64,000 bases of DNA. It comes from JAPPLB01 sp965204095. GTDB taxonomy: Bacteria > Acidobacteriota > Terriglobia > Bryobacterales > UBA6623. The stretch lies in NCBI GenBank assembly GCA_965204095.1, contig OZ241991.1:4898001-4962000 (forward strand), written 5' to 3'. The notes under the pieces were generated by a model. That model was given only the letters and a program-made list of their open reading frames with translations. It did not search any database and was not told the DNA's origin. This document shows, piece by piece, positions 36,241-45,418 of this stretch (positions are counted from its first letter, which is position 1; every line of letters begins with the position of its first letter). The position numbers and the translations under genes are program-made.

Positions 36241-37344
36241 TTACTCGGGAAAAGAACTCGTCTCGACCAGGTGGGGCAGCGATCTCTGCGGGTGGAACGC
36301 GACGCTGTGACCGGGTGTTTCCGGTGGATAGGCATAGCCGTTTTCGATGCGAAGCGGCTCCTCGACGAAGCGGTTCAGGAACGGGATGTGTTCCACCCAG
36401 AGCGCGTTCGGCGCCGCGCAGGTGGTGTGGATGTGCAATTCCATCAGGAAGTGCGGAGATACATTCACGTTGAAGCTGTGAGCCATATGGGCGATGCGCA
36501 TCCACTCGGTGATGCCGCCGACGCGGCCGATATCCGGCTGTAGGATCGAGGCTGCGTCCCGGACGAGGTATTCCTTGAAGACGTGCCGGTTGTAGAGGCT
36601 CTCTCCCAGGGCGATCGGGATCGGCGTGCTGCGTCGTAGCTTTTCGTGACCGAGCACGTCGTCGGCCTCGATAGGCTCTTCCAGCCAGAACAGGTCGAAC
36701 TCCTCGAACAGCCGCGCCCTTGCGATGGCTTCGGCGGCGGTCCAACGCAGGTTCGCGTCGGTCATCAGCTTGACGTCGTCACCGATTTCTCTTCGCACCG
36801 CCCGTAGGCGGGCGGCATCCTCGGATCGGCTCTCCTTGCCGACCTTGACCTTGACGCCCGTGTATCCCTGTCCGACGCGTTCGGAAGCCTCCCTGACAAT
36901 TTCGTCCTGTGTGTGATTGAGCCAGCCCGAGTCCGTGTCGTAGACGGGCATGCGGTCTCGGCAGGCGCCCAACAGCTTGTAGAGCGGCAGTCCGGCGTGC
37001 TTGGCTTTGAGGTCCCAGAGCGCGATGTCGATGGGAGCCATCGCGAGCAGGGCGATGCCGCCGCGCCCGACCCAGTGCGGAGCCCACCACATCTTTTCCC
37101 AGATCCGCTCGATGTCGGCAGGGTCCTCCCCGAGAACCAGCGGTGCAAGCTCCTCATCGAGGAAAACCTTCACGGCTCTGCCGCCGCGGCCGATCGTATA
37201 GCCGAAGCCCATCCCCGCCGATCCCTCGTCGGTGTGCACGGTCGCCGAGATCACCTCCATGTGGGTGAACTCCTGGATGGCGTCGACGATCTTGCGATGC
37301 GCGGGGAAACGATAGAACGCGGTTTCGATACGGGTGATTTTCAT
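36241..37344 (-). CDS. Mandelate racemase / enolase-superfamily protein
   Basis: 367-residue TIM-barrel enzyme abstracting a proton next to a carboxylate. Catalytic features are complete: KVK at 165-167, metal ligands Asp196 (MTDAN), Glu222 (WLEEP) and Glu248 (ALGES), and the Asp271/His298 dyad (QPDIGRVGG, VSPHF). KxK plus the Asp-His dyad places it in the mandelate racemase subgroup, where many members are sugar-acid dehydratases. The exact substrate is unknown. It converges on the RraA-like gene, consistent with a small acid-sugar catabolic pair. Confidence 0.88.
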   Translation of the reverse strand: MKITRIETAFYRFPAHRKIVDAIQEFTHMEVISATVHTDEGSAGMGFGYTIGRGGRAVKVFLDEELAPLVLGEDPADIERIWEKMWWAPHWVGRGGIALLAMAPIDIALWDLKAKHAGLPLYKLLGACRDRMPVYDTDSGWLNHTQDEIVREASERVGQGYTGVKVKVGKESRSEDAARLRAVRREIGDDVKLMTDANLRWTAAEAIARARLFEEFDLFWLEEPIEADDVLGHEKLRRSTPIPIALGESLYNRHVFKEYLVRDAASILQPDIGRVGGITEWMRIAHMAHSFNVNVSPHFLMELHIHTTCAAPNALWVEHIPFLNRFVEEPLRIENGYAYPPETPGHSVAFHPQRSLPHLVETSSFPE

Positions 37345-37532
37345 GAAGGCTCAGCGCGGCAAAAAGGGAGGAAGGCGGATTTGCGCATGCTGGGGCATTG
37401 CATGCCGCGCCCAGTCGCTCAGCGAGCAGCGTAGCACACGCCCGATGTGCTTGAGCCGGCCGCCCTCGTGGCTGTGCTCAGTGATTCGGGTTAGTGTGGC
37501 ATCACGCTACAATGCGCGCGGAGGTGCAGGAT

Positions 37533-37724
37533 ATGGCTACTGAATCTTACGAAGAACTCATAAAGATGTCCAAGGAACAATTGATCAAGCTGCACGACGC
37601 CCACGCTGAGTCAAAAGCGCCAACAGCGGACCACTACTTGGCGGAACTGCGTCATCGGGAACTGCGCGATATTCTGAAAGTATCAGGCGAAAGGCTGGAA
37701 GCCTTGTACTGGAAGCTTGAATAA
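37533..37724 (+). CDS. Small hypothetical protein (63 aa)
   Basis: Short acidic, helical protein (starts MATESYEELIKMSKEQLI, ends RLEALYWKLE), with no membrane segment. The ATG at 37533 follows GGAGGTGCAGG; another in-frame ATG lies at 37512. TACAAT at 37508-37513 could be a -10 box. Family not recognised. Length, ribosome-binding site and amino-acid makeup support a real gene. Confidence 0.55.
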   Translation: MATESYEELIKMSKEQLIKLHDAHAESKAPTADHYLAELRHRELRDILKVSGERLEALYWKLE

Positions 37725-37892
37725 AGCAGTCTCGCGGCTGCCGTTAACAGGCCTGCCTGCGCAAGTTGCCTGCGCACGCCCAAATAGAGTTGCGCAGTGG
37801 CGGCACACAGTCGGTTCGATGTGTGTAAGTATAACAAAACAATAGAGTTGGAAAACGAGACTGCCGTATCCGCATGATCTCCGATCAGGCTG

Positions 37893-38095
37893 GCCTGCAT
37901 TTCTCACCACATGGCGAGGCGAAGTGGGTGAGAGGGCCGTCAGGACTAGGCGCAAGCCGGGCGGAGGAAAAAGGCGCGAGCCGCTTGGCGCGCGCAGGCG
38001 TACTTGAACAGTACGTTGAGCACGGCAAGCAAGCGCAACGAAGTCCTGGCGGTCGTATCGCGTGCTTCGACCGTCGGGTGGTGAGAAATGCAGGC
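37893..38095 (+). repeat. Family A element, copy A10 (203 bp, long subtype)
   Basis: Perfect 18-bp ends and the 24-base insertion (AAGCCGGGCGGAGGAAAAAG core) after GACTAGGCGC. Left flank TG, right flank TA. The last C and TA form the stop codon of the transporter gene on the opposite strand. It fills most of the 370-bp gap after the small ORF. Confidence 0.9.
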
Positions 38096-38448
38096 TAACC
38101 CTGGCTCAGTCCGATGAAGAACACGCCCGCAACCACCAGGGTCAGCCCGACGATCTTGTTGCGATTGAACGGTTCATCGAAAAACCAGCGGGACCACAGC
38201 AGCCCCCAGACATAGCTGGTCGAAACCATCGGATACAGAATCGTCAGGCTGCCGTCCTTGATACCCAACACGTAAAGGACGGATGAGACCAGGAACAGCG
38301 CGATGCCTGCAGCGACCGCTGACAGCCACCGCAAAGGGGGCTGCGTCCGCCGCTGGCGGTCGGCGCCGACTTTGAGCAGGGCCATCGCGATCGAGCCAAG
38401 CAGGCTCGCCGCCAATACCAGCAGGATCGAGGAAGCCGGAGTGGTCAT
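38095..38448 (-). CDS. Small DMT/SMR-like transporter subunit (second of pair)
   Basis: 117-residue protein with four predicted membrane helices (SILLVLAASLLGSIAMALL, WLSAVAAGIALFLVSSVLYV, SLTILYPMVSTSYVWGLLW, NKIVGLTLVVAGVFFIGL). The layout fits EmrE-like SMR proteins and ArnE/ArnF-type lipid-linked sugar flippases. It overlaps the upstream paralogue by four bases, pointing to a heterodimer. The stop codon TAG lies on the end of repeat A10. Substrate unknown. Confidence 0.7.
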   Translation of the reverse strand: MTTPASSILLVLAASLLGSIAMALLKVGADRQRRTQPPLRWLSAVAAGIALFLVSSVLYVLGIKDGSLTILYPMVSTSYVWGLLWSRWFFDEPFNRNKIVGLTLVVAGVFFIGLSQG

Positions 38449-38858
38449 GACCGGCTCCCGGCGCCGATGAACGAAACACCGGCGACAATCAAGGTCAGGC
38501 CGGCGATCTTCGGGATGCTGATCACATCCTGGAAATATACCTGAGAGAGGATCGCCACCCACACGAAGGTCAAGGCAACGATCGGATAGAGAATGGAAAG
38601 CTGCCCCCCCCGAAGGGCGAGTACAACCAGTACGACATTGATCGCCAGGCAGGCGTAGCCGCCGATGAGGGGAACGTTCGTGAGGATCCCGATCAGGTTC
38701 GCTCCCTCGATCGCATCAGCCCCGAACCGGAGCAGGATCTGAGCCGCCGCTCCGCTGACGGTGCTGAGGATGATCAGGCCGATCGATGCGAGAGATGTGT
38801 AGTGGGTGCTGCGGCCCGATTCGCTCTGCGAAACCGAATCACTCAACCCGTCTATCAT
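38445..38858 (-). CDS. Small DMT/SMR-like transporter subunit (first of pair)
   Basis: 137-residue protein, also four helices (LIILSTVSGAAAQILLRFG, LIGGYACLAINVVLVVLAL, SILYPIVALTFVWVAILS, IAGLTLIVAGVSFIGAG). The ATG at 38858 is chosen; the longer frame upstream is not convincing. Paralogue of the next gene and probably its partner subunit. Shared core: SILYPIV / TILYPMV, then the W-containing third helix typical of SMR proteins. Confidence 0.7.
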   Translation of the reverse strand: MIDGLSDSVSQSESGRSTHYTSLASIGLIILSTVSGAAAQILLRFGADAIEGANLIGILTNVPLIGGYACLAINVVLVVLALRGGQLSILYPIVALTFVWVAILSQVYFQDVISIPKIAGLTLIVAGVSFIGAGSRS

Positions 38859-38958
38859 CGCAGAGCATGGTGCGGCAATGTGCGGCATGTGCGGCCTCGA
38901 CAAGCGCCCGCTCATGGCCGTTTCTCTCTATTTCGCAAGACGATCTCGGAAGGCCCTA

Positions 38959-39137
38959 TCCTGCATTTCTCACCACGCGGCGAGGCGAAGTGCGTGAGAG
39001 GGCCGTCAGGACGAGGCGCGAGCCGCTTGGCGCGCGCAGGCGTACTTGAACAGTACGTTGAGCACGGCAAGCAAGCGTAACGAAGTCATGGCGGCCATAT
39101 GGCGTGCTTCGACCGTCGGGTGGTGAGACATGCAGGT
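38959..39137 (+). repeat. Family A element, copy A11 (179 bp)
   Basis: Full length with end substitutions (TCCTGCATTTC at left, GACATGCAGGT at right), flanked by TA on both sides. Directly followed by the insertion sequence; without the insertion it would abut copy A12 across one shared TA. Confidence 0.88.
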
Positions 39138-39140
39138 TAG

Positions 39141-40604
39141 CCTCAATACTCTTCACTTAATGATGATAATGTAGTTCTCGCCATCCCGGATCGGAGCGAG
39201 ATGGGCTTGGTTTCGGCGGACGGGAAAGCTGCTCATCTTGCGCTTGACCGCGCGCGGGTTGCGGCGTCCTCGGCTGGAGACCACCCGTTCCTCGAGGATC
39301 TCCTGCAGTACGGCTTCATGGAACGCTTTTCTGTGCCGAGGGGGGGACAGCGACAAAGCGCGGGAGCTTGCGGCGGACCACCCGCACGGCATGGAGAAAC
39401 GAAAGCCGGTCGGGATCTTCGTCGGCCTTCAGCGCCGCTTCGTGCATCAGCCCCCGAATGGCAAAGTGCGCCAGCAGCAGCCCGTAGAACTCTTGCTCGA
39501 CCAACTCCGGGGTCTTGCTGCGCAGCACGATGCGGGCTCCCCGCAAATGCGTCTTCAACTCGTCCAGCGCCGTTTCGATCTCCCAGCGCTGGGGATAGAG
39601 GGCGGCCAACTCCGCCGCCGGGGCCTGCTCGGGATCGAGAATCGTCGTCAGCAGGCGATAGAACGGCTCGCTGTCGGGCAGCCCTTCGAGACGGTACTCG
39701 ATGACCCGCACCCGCACCCCCTGGCGATGCTGCCGCCGCTCCCGCTGCGAGGGATACATGCGGCTCAGATAGGAGCCGTCCGGCAGACGTTGCTCGCAAG
39801 CAAGAATCAGATTCTTCCTGCCGCGCCACAGCAGATCGGCGCCCGAGGCGCGCGCCTGGTTCCACAACGGGTAGCTGAAGAAACTGCGGTCGGCCAAGCA
39901 CAACATCTCCTTGTGCAAGCGCCCGACCACCTCCTCGGCGAGCGAGATTTCGCTGACCGCATAGGCACCCATCCGCGTGCCGAACAACACGTGGGTCCCG
40001 GCCTCCAGCAGTGCGACGAAGCGTAACTGCGGATAGGCGCTCGCGCCACGGCTCGCCCCGGGCCGGCCGTAGGCCGCTGCGTTGCGCTTCTCATCGGCCA
40101 GCTCCAGCGTGCTGCCATCGATGCTCACCAGCCGCCAACGCCGATACCAGGCGCCCCGCGTGGCGAGCGCCGCGGTCGGCTGCACGCACTCATCATGGAG
40201 TTGCCGCAGCACCGCCGCCCCCAGCCGCGAGCGCGCCTGCGAGATCGCCGCGTTGCTCGCCACCTTGATCTTCGTTCCCGGTGCGCTCAGCCACTGCAGC
40301 CCTTCCAGCAAGCAACGCAGCACCTCGCGGTAGGAGGACTGCATGTAAAGAGCCAAGGCGATGACGTAGTAGACCACCACCTGGGCCGGCAACTCGCGCC
40401 GCCGCACACTGGCCTTGCCCCTGGCCGCCAGAACCGCTTCGATTCGCTCTGCCGGAAACGTTTTGGCGATCACTCCCAGACTGATGTAATCGCTGATTCG
40501 CGAACCTCGGGGCAACCCTGCCGGCCTGCGCGCCATACGGTGGTCCTCCTGTCCCTGCCTGAAACAGAATACCACAAAAATGTTTTAAGTTAAGAGTATT
40601 GAGG
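39141..40604 (-). mobile_element. IS4-family-like insertion sequence (1464 bp)
   Basis: The ends are inverted repeats of 20 bp with one mismatch: CCTCAATACTCTTCACTTAA at 39141 and its near-complement ending at 40604. The element is bracketed by a direct TTAG duplication (39137-39140 and 40605-40608). It carries one transposase gene on the minus strand, interrupted by a frameshift. The insertion lies exactly between family A copies A11 and A12. The transposase architecture is IS4-like; a 4-bp duplication of the YTAR type is known for the related IS701 group, so the subgroup is uncertain. Confidence 0.88.
39153..40536 (-). pseudogene. IS4-type DDE transposase, frameshifted near the C-terminus
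   Basis: The ATG at 40536 follows AGGAGG. The N-terminal IS4 domain (ISDYISLGVIAKTFPAERI, then RELPAQVVVYYVIALALYM) is followed by the DDE core: Asp in SIDGSTLELAD, Asp in LADRSFFSYPLW, and the YREK signature YPQRWEIETALDELK with Tyr, Arg, Glu and Lys in register. The main frame ends at 39316 soon after KLPRFVAVPP. The expected C-terminus (RHRKAFHEAVLQEILEER, then AVKRKMSSFPVRR) continues in another frame to 39153. The frames would join if the run of seven G at 39340-39346 (C on the coding strand) had six. This is either a mutation, a sequencing error or a slippage site. Confidence 0.85.
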
Positions 40605-40607
40605 TTA

Positions 40608-40809
40608 GCCTGTATTTCTCACCACGTGGCGAGATGAAGTGCGTGAGAGGGCCGTCAGGACTAGGCGCAAGCCGGGCGGAGGAAAAAGGCGCGAGCCGCT
40701 TGGCGCGCGCAGGCGTACTTGACGGTACGTTGAGCACGGCAAGCAAGCGCAACGAAGTCCTGGCGGTCGTATGGCGTGCTTCAGCCGTCGGGTGGTGAGA
40801 AATGCAGGC
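40608..40809 (+). repeat. Family A element, copy A12 (202 bp, long subtype)
   Basis: Left end GCCTGTATTTCTCACCAC (one change), right end perfect, TA on both sides. Contains the 24-base insertion. Centre reads CGTACTTGACGGTACG, keeping the small hairpin with a changed base pair. It lies between the insertion sequence and the next gene. Confidence 0.9.
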
Positions 40810-40893
40810 TAGACGCAGTAGAATAGGCGATACGCCTTCCCCCGACTGTCCCTTCAGGGAACGAGCACGGGACAGCGATCAGTCCGGCCGGCT

Positions 40894-42054
40894 ATGAGGG
40901 ACACCTATCGGATCTTGCGCGAGGAGCTCGTCCCGCACTTTCCGGACCTGGCCTCCTGCCGGAATACTTCCGAACTGCTGTCGCATCCGGCCTATCGCCG
41001 CATCGCGCCCTCCGTCGGCAGCGTGCTGACCGCGACGGAAACCGAGAGCTTCGCGGAGAGCGAAGCGCCTGCCCGCGATCGATACCGGATCGCCGCCTGG
41101 AACCTCGAACGGGGTATTCAGTATGAAGGGCAGCTCGAGGCGCTTAAGAACCACGGCTACCTCACAGCCTGCGACGTCCTGCTGCTGACCGAGACGGATG
41201 TAGGGATGGCGCGGTCCGGCAACCGGCATGTCGCGCGCGGCTTGGCCCGGGAACTCGGCATGAACTATGCCTTCGCTCCTTGCTATGTGAATCTTTCGAA
41301 GGGAGCCGGCGTCGAGTACGACGTCGAAGGAGAGAACCTGCTTGGGTTGCACGGCAACGCGATCCTCAGCCGCTATCCGATCCTGAACGTGAGGAGCATC
41401 CCGCTCAAGAACGGCAAGGACAAGATGGCCGGCCGGGAGAAGCGCCTCGGCCAGCAGACGGCGATCATGGCCGATGTGGCGCTTCCGGGCAAGACCCTCG
41501 TCGCCGTATCGGTCCACCTTGATGCGCAGTCGAGTCAGTCGCACCGCAGAGACCAGATGCGCGACGTGCTCGACGGGCTGAGAGGCGATCGTCCGGTGGT
41601 GATCGGGGGCGACTGGAACACCACCACCTACAACTCCTCGCGGTCGTTCCACGCCATCATGGGCTTCTGGTTGCGTGTTTTCATGGGTGTCGACAACGTG
41701 ATCGACAACCACTATCTGCATCCCTACCATCGCTTCGAGTCGGCTCTGTTCGCGTTGCTCGAGTCGCGAGGGTTCGACTACCGGACTTGCAATCGGCTCG
41801 GGGAGCATACCGCTTCCTTCGACTTCGATGACATCAAGATGCACAAGGATCTGCGGGAGTGGCTCCCTGAGTGGTGTTTCCCGTTCATCCAATGGTCGTT
41901 GCGCAACCATGACGGCAAGTGTCCGTTCAAGATCGACTGGTTTGCGACCCGCAGGGTGCAAGCGGTCAATCCGGTCGTGCTGCATGAGTTCCGGGAGGGG
42001 CGCGAGCCGCCTCTATCCAATCACGACGCGATCGGAGTCGATATCCTGGTCTGA
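40894..42054 (+). CDS. Endonuclease/exonuclease/phosphatase family protein
   Basis: 386-residue protein with the EEP (DNase I-like) fold. Motifs: AAWNLERG, LLLTETDVG, HGNAILSR, VSVHLDA, GGDWNT and the final SNHDAIGVDI, together the metal and phosphate-binding residues of the family. No signal peptide is evident. The substrate (nucleic acid, inositol phosphate or sphingomyelin-type) cannot be decided. The stop codon TGA touches the left end of family A copy A13. Confidence 0.82.
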   Translation: MRDTYRILREELVPHFPDLASCRNTSELLSHPAYRRIAPSVGSVLTATETESFAESEAPARDRYRIAAWNLERGIQYEGQLEALKNHGYLTACDVLLLTETDVGMARSGNRHVARGLARELGMNYAFAPCYVNLSKGAGVEYDVEGENLLGLHGNAILSRYPILNVRSIPLKNGKDKMAGREKRLGQQTAIMADVALPGKTLVAVSVHLDAQSSQSHRRDQMRDVLDGLRGDRPVVIGGDWNTTTYNSSRSFHAIMGFWLRVFMGVDNVIDNHYLHPYHRFESALFALLESRGFDYRTCNRLGEHTASFDFDDIKMHKDLREWLPEWCFPFIQWSLRNHDGKCPFKIDWFATRRVQAVNPVVLHEFREGREPPLSNHDAIGVDILV

Positions 42055-42120
42055 CCTGCATGTCTCACCACGTGGCGAGGTGAAGTGCGTGAGAGGGCCG
42101 TCAGGACTAGGCGTGCGCTG
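42054..42120 (+). repeat. Family A element, copy A13 (left part only)
   Basis: Begins ACCTGCATGTCTCACCAC on the last base of the preceding stop codon and follows the family sequence to GGACTAGGCG, then diverges. The right half is absent. Confidence 0.7.
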
Positions 42121-42173
42121 CTGGGCGTCGGCCGATCACGGTGAGTGGTATTCTTGCCAGCAGGAGTTTTGTA

Positions 42174-43604
42174 ATGCGCTCATTTTGTGCGAGTTTTCTG
42201 ACGGCCTTGGCGATCGCCGCCTCGACGCTGACGGCGGCGAACTGGCCCGGGTTCCGTGGTCCGAATAGTTCGGGCGTCGGCTCGGCGGAAGCCCTGCCGC
42301 TCGAGTTCGGTCCCGCGAAGAACGTTGTTTGGAAGACGGAGCTGCCCTCGGGCAAGTCGTCTCCCGTGCTGACGGAGAAGTACATCTTCTTGACGGCGTG
42401 GACGGCGGACAGCCTGTTGACGTTGGCGTTGGATCGCCGCACCGGCAAGCTGCTCTGGGAGAGCGCGGTGCCGCGCAAGCGTAAGGAGCACATGCATCAG
42501 TTGAATAGCGCCGCGTCCGCCACGCCCGCCACGGACGGTACGAACGTCTATGTTTTCTTCGGCGATTTCGGGCTCGTTTCCTACAGTCCCGAAGGGAAGG
42601 AGCGCTGGCGTCTGCCGCTGGGACCGTTTACGAACTTGCATGGGATGTCGGCCTCGCCGATCGTTGTGGACGACAAGGTCGTGCTGGCTTGCGATCAGGA
42701 TGTGGAATCGTTTGTGCTGGCCGTCGGGAAAGACACCGGCAAGGTCGCCTGGAAGACGATGCGGCCGGAGGTGGTTCACGGGTTTTCGACTCCGAGCGTC
42801 TACGTCTCTCCGGGCGGCGAGAAGCAGATCATCGTGCCGGGATCGTACGTGCTGATTTCCTATTCGTCGGAAACGGGCGAAAAGCTTTGGTGGGTGCGTG
42901 GGCTGACGTGGCAGGTGAAGCCGGCCGCCCTGGTCGAAGACGGTGTGATTTACGCCACCGGATGGGCGCCCGGCGCCGAGCCTGCGCAGAGGAAGTTCTT
43001 TCCGGTGTTCGAGGAGGCGGCCAGGGAGGCCGACCCGAACGCCGACGGACTGATTTCACCCCAAGAGCTTCCCGAGAAGTGGAAGCCGACCGGAAGCTGG
43101 CGGGCGATCGATCTGGATCAGGACGGCTTTCTCAGCGCGCGCGACTGGAGCTTCTACATCGCGCGGCGTGGGTCGAGGAACGCAACGATTGCGGTCCGCC
43201 CGGGGGATGCGAGAGGCGACCTGACCGAGTCGCACGTTGTCTGGGAGTACGAAAGGTCCGTGCCGGTGGTGCCGACGCCGGTTCTTTACGACGGTTTGCT
43301 GTATATCGTCAAGAACGGTGGCATCCTCGCCGCGCTTGATGCGGCTACGGGCGAGGTGGGACGGCTGGGTCGGTTGGAAGGTGCGATCGACAACTACTAC
43401 GCTTCGCCGGTTGCCGCCGACGGGAAACTGTTTTTCGCGAGTGAGACCGGGAAGGTGACGGTAGCCAGGCCGGGCATGAATTGGACGGTCCTGATGGTGA
43501 ATGATCTGGGCGAGCCGGCCTATGCGACGCCCGCGATTGGGGATAAGCGGATCTATATCAGAACGGAGTCGGGTCTCTACGCCTTTGGGAGTGAGGGGCA
43601 ATGA
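42174..43604 (+). CDS. PQQ-like beta-propeller protein with EF-hands, paralogue 1
   Basis: 476-residue exported protein. Signal peptide SFCASFLTALAIAASTLTAA, then WPGFRGPNSSGVG, the usual start of acidobacterial/planctomycetal 'outer membrane protein assembly factor BamB'-like propellers. Propeller blades carry Trp-rich repeats (LLWESAVP, ERWRLPL, KVAWKTM, KLWWVRG). Two EF-hand loops lie in one insertion: DPNADGLISPQE and DLDQDGFLSARD. Role unknown; calcium binding is likely. The ATG at 42174 follows CAGGAG. Paralogue of the next gene. Confidence 0.82.
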   Translation: MRSFCASFLTALAIAASTLTAANWPGFRGPNSSGVGSAEALPLEFGPAKNVVWKTELPSGKSSPVLTEKYIFLTAWTADSLLTLALDRRTGKLLWESAVPRKRKEHMHQLNSAASATPATDGTNVYVFFGDFGLVSYSPEGKERWRLPLGPFTNLHGMSASPIVVDDKVVLACDQDVESFVLAVGKDTGKVAWKTMRPEVVHGFSTPSVYVSPGGEKQIIVPGSYVLISYSSETGEKLWWVRGLTWQVKPAALVEDGVIYATGWAPGAEPAQRKFFPVFEEAAREADPNADGLISPQELPEKWKPTGSWRAIDLDQDGFLSARDWSFYIARRGSRNATIAVRPGDARGDLTESHVVWEYERSVPVVPTPVLYDGLLYIVKNGGILAALDAATGEVGRLGRLEGAIDNYYASPVAADGKLFFASETGKVTVARPGMNWTVLMVNDLGEPAYATPAIGDKRIYIRTESGLYAFGSEGQ

Positions 43605-43754
43605 GAGTGGATGGGTCGGCTTGCGCCTGCTTGCCGCCTGCCGCTCTTCCATGCCCGGCCGCGCGGCCGAGCCGCTTTGCACCCGCCCCTCGGTTCGGCA
43701 GGTGAGCGGTTCCGTGCCACTTCTCGCTAACGGTCCGTGCTGAAACCCCGCCTA

Positions 43755-43933
43755 GCCTGCATTTCTCACCACGCGGCGAGGCGAAGTGCGTGAGAGGGCC
43801 GTCAGGACGAGGCGCGAGCCGCTTGGCGCGCGCAGGCGTACTTGAACAGTACGTTGAGCACGGCAAGCAAGCGCAACGAAGTCATGGCGGTCGTATCGTG
43901 TGCTTCGACCGTCGGGTGGTGAGAAATGCAGGC
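43755..43933 (+). repeat. Family A element, copy A14 (179 bp)
   Basis: Perfect 18-bp ends, TA both sides, close to the A5 reference except for GAAGTCATGG. It lies in the 386-bp gap between propeller paralogues 1 and 2. The rest of the gap shows only a GC palindrome (GGCCGCGCGGCC near 43663) and no gene. Confidence 0.92.
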
Positions 43934-43990
43934 TAGCGCCGCTCGAATGCGGCGGGGCCTTTTCCCAGGGACTGTTAAGATTGAATCGCC

Positions 43991-45418
43991 ATGATGAAAC
44001 GAACGTGCCGGAGTTTCTTGTCCGCTGTTCTCCTGGCCGCCGCGGCCTATCCGTTGTCGGGCGGTGACTGGTCGCGCTTTCGGGGGCCCAACGGGACCGG
44101 AGTTGCCGAGACGAGCGGGCTGCCCACGGAGTTCGCTCCGGACAGGAACGTCGTTTGGAAGACGGCGTTGCCGATGGGCAAGTCGTCGCCCGCGTTGGCC
44201 GGGGACCGCATCTTTCTGACGGCCCATGAAAACGGGAAGCTGTACACGATCTGCCTCGATCGGGAGAGCGGAAAAATCCTGTGGCGCCGCGCGGCTCCGG
44301 GTCGGCGGCTCGAGAAGAAACATCGCCTGAACGACGAGGCCGCCTCGAGCCCGGTAACGGACGGAGAGAATGTCTATGCGTTTTTTGGCGGATATGGACT
44401 GCTCTCGTACGGCCCGGACGGCAATGAGCGCTGGCGGAAGCCGATGGGGCCGTTTACGAATTTCCACGGCATGGGGGCGTCGCCGGTTCTCGCCGGCGGC
44501 AAGCTGCTGATGGTTGTCGACCAGGACATCGACGCCTACATCATTGCCGTTAACACGGCTGACGGCAGCGTCGCATGGAGGACGGACCGGCCGGACATGG
44601 TCCACAGCTTTTCGACGCCGGTGGTGCACCGGCGAGAGGACGGCAGGACGGAGTTGATTGTTCCCGGTTCTTACCAGATGGTGAGCTATGACGTGGCGAA
44701 CGGCGACGAGATCTGGCGCATCAAGGGGCTGACCTATCAGGTGAAGTCGGTGCCGGTGATCGAAGACGGGATTCTTTACTTCAACGGCTGGGCGCCCGGG
44801 GGCGAACCTGCGGTGCGGCTGGTCCTCCCCGACTTCCCCGAGATGCTCAGCCGCTTCGACACCGACAACGACAAGCGCCTCTCGAAGGCCGAGATTCCCA
44901 AAGAGTGGCATCCCGGCAATTGGGCCATGCAGGACCTGAACAAGGACACCGTGTTCGACGCTCGCGATTGGAAGTACTACCAGAGCCGTCGTACCTCCAC
45001 GAATGCGACGATGGCGGTGCGGTTGGGCGGGCAGGGCGATATCACGGACACGCACGTTCTTTGGCGCTATCGGAAGACGCTGCCCGATGTGCCGTCGGTC
45101 CTGCTGTATCAAGGTGTGCTGTACACCGTCAAGAAGGGCGGCATCGCCATGACGCTGGACCCGAAGACGGGCAGGGTGCTCAAGGTGGGGCGCCTGATGG
45201 AAGCGCTCGATGATTACTACGCTTCTCCCGTGGCCGGCGACGGAAAAGTGTACCTGGCGAGCATGCTGGGGAAGATCACGGTGCTCAAGCCCGGCGGGCA
45301 GTGGGAGGTTCTGTCAACGAGCGATCTGGGAGAGGACGTTTTCGCCACGCCGGCGATTGCCGACGGCCGCATGTACGTGCGGACGTCGAAGAACCTCTAT
45401 TGCTTCGCCAAACAATAG
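43991..45418 (+). CDS. PQQ-like beta-propeller protein with EF-hand-like insertion, paralogue 2
   Basis: 475-residue exported protein with signal peptide (RSFLSAVLLAAAAYPLSGG) and the start WSRFRGPNGTGVAE. Same order as paralogue 1, including an insertion with DTDNDKRLSKAE (EF-hand-like, but Lys replaces the invariant Gly) and a degenerate DLNKDTVFDARD. Blades carry the Trp repeats (ILWRRAAP, ERWRKPM, SVAWRTD, EIWRIKG). The two genes probably arose by tandem duplication; a family A element separates them. Confidence 0.82.
   Translation: MMKRTCRSFLSAVLLAAAAYPLSGGDWSRFRGPNGTGVAETSGLPTEFAPDRNVVWKTALPMGKSSPALAGDRIFLTAHENGKLYTICLDRESGKILWRRAAPGRRLEKKHRLNDEAASSPVTDGENVYAFFGGYGLLSYGPDGNERWRKPMGPFTNFHGMGASPVLAGGKLLMVVDQDIDAYIIAVNTADGSVAWRTDRPDMVHSFSTPVVHRREDGRTELIVPGSYQMVSYDVANGDEIWRIKGLTYQVKSVPVIEDGILYFNGWAPGGEPAVRLVLPDFPEMLSRFDTDNDKRLSKAEIPKEWHPGNWAMQDLNKDTVFDARDWKYYQSRRTSTNATMAVRLGGQGDITDTHVLWRYRKTLPDVPSVLLYQGVLYTVKKGGIAMTLDPKTGRVLKVGRLMEALDDYYASPVAGDGKVYLASMLGKITVLKPGGQWEVLSTSDLGEDVFATPAIADGRMYVRTSKNLYCFAKQ

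Noticed and set aside
39201..40026. Plus-strand frames across the insertion sequence
   Set aside because: They are antisense to the transposase, which has the full DDE and YREK signature.
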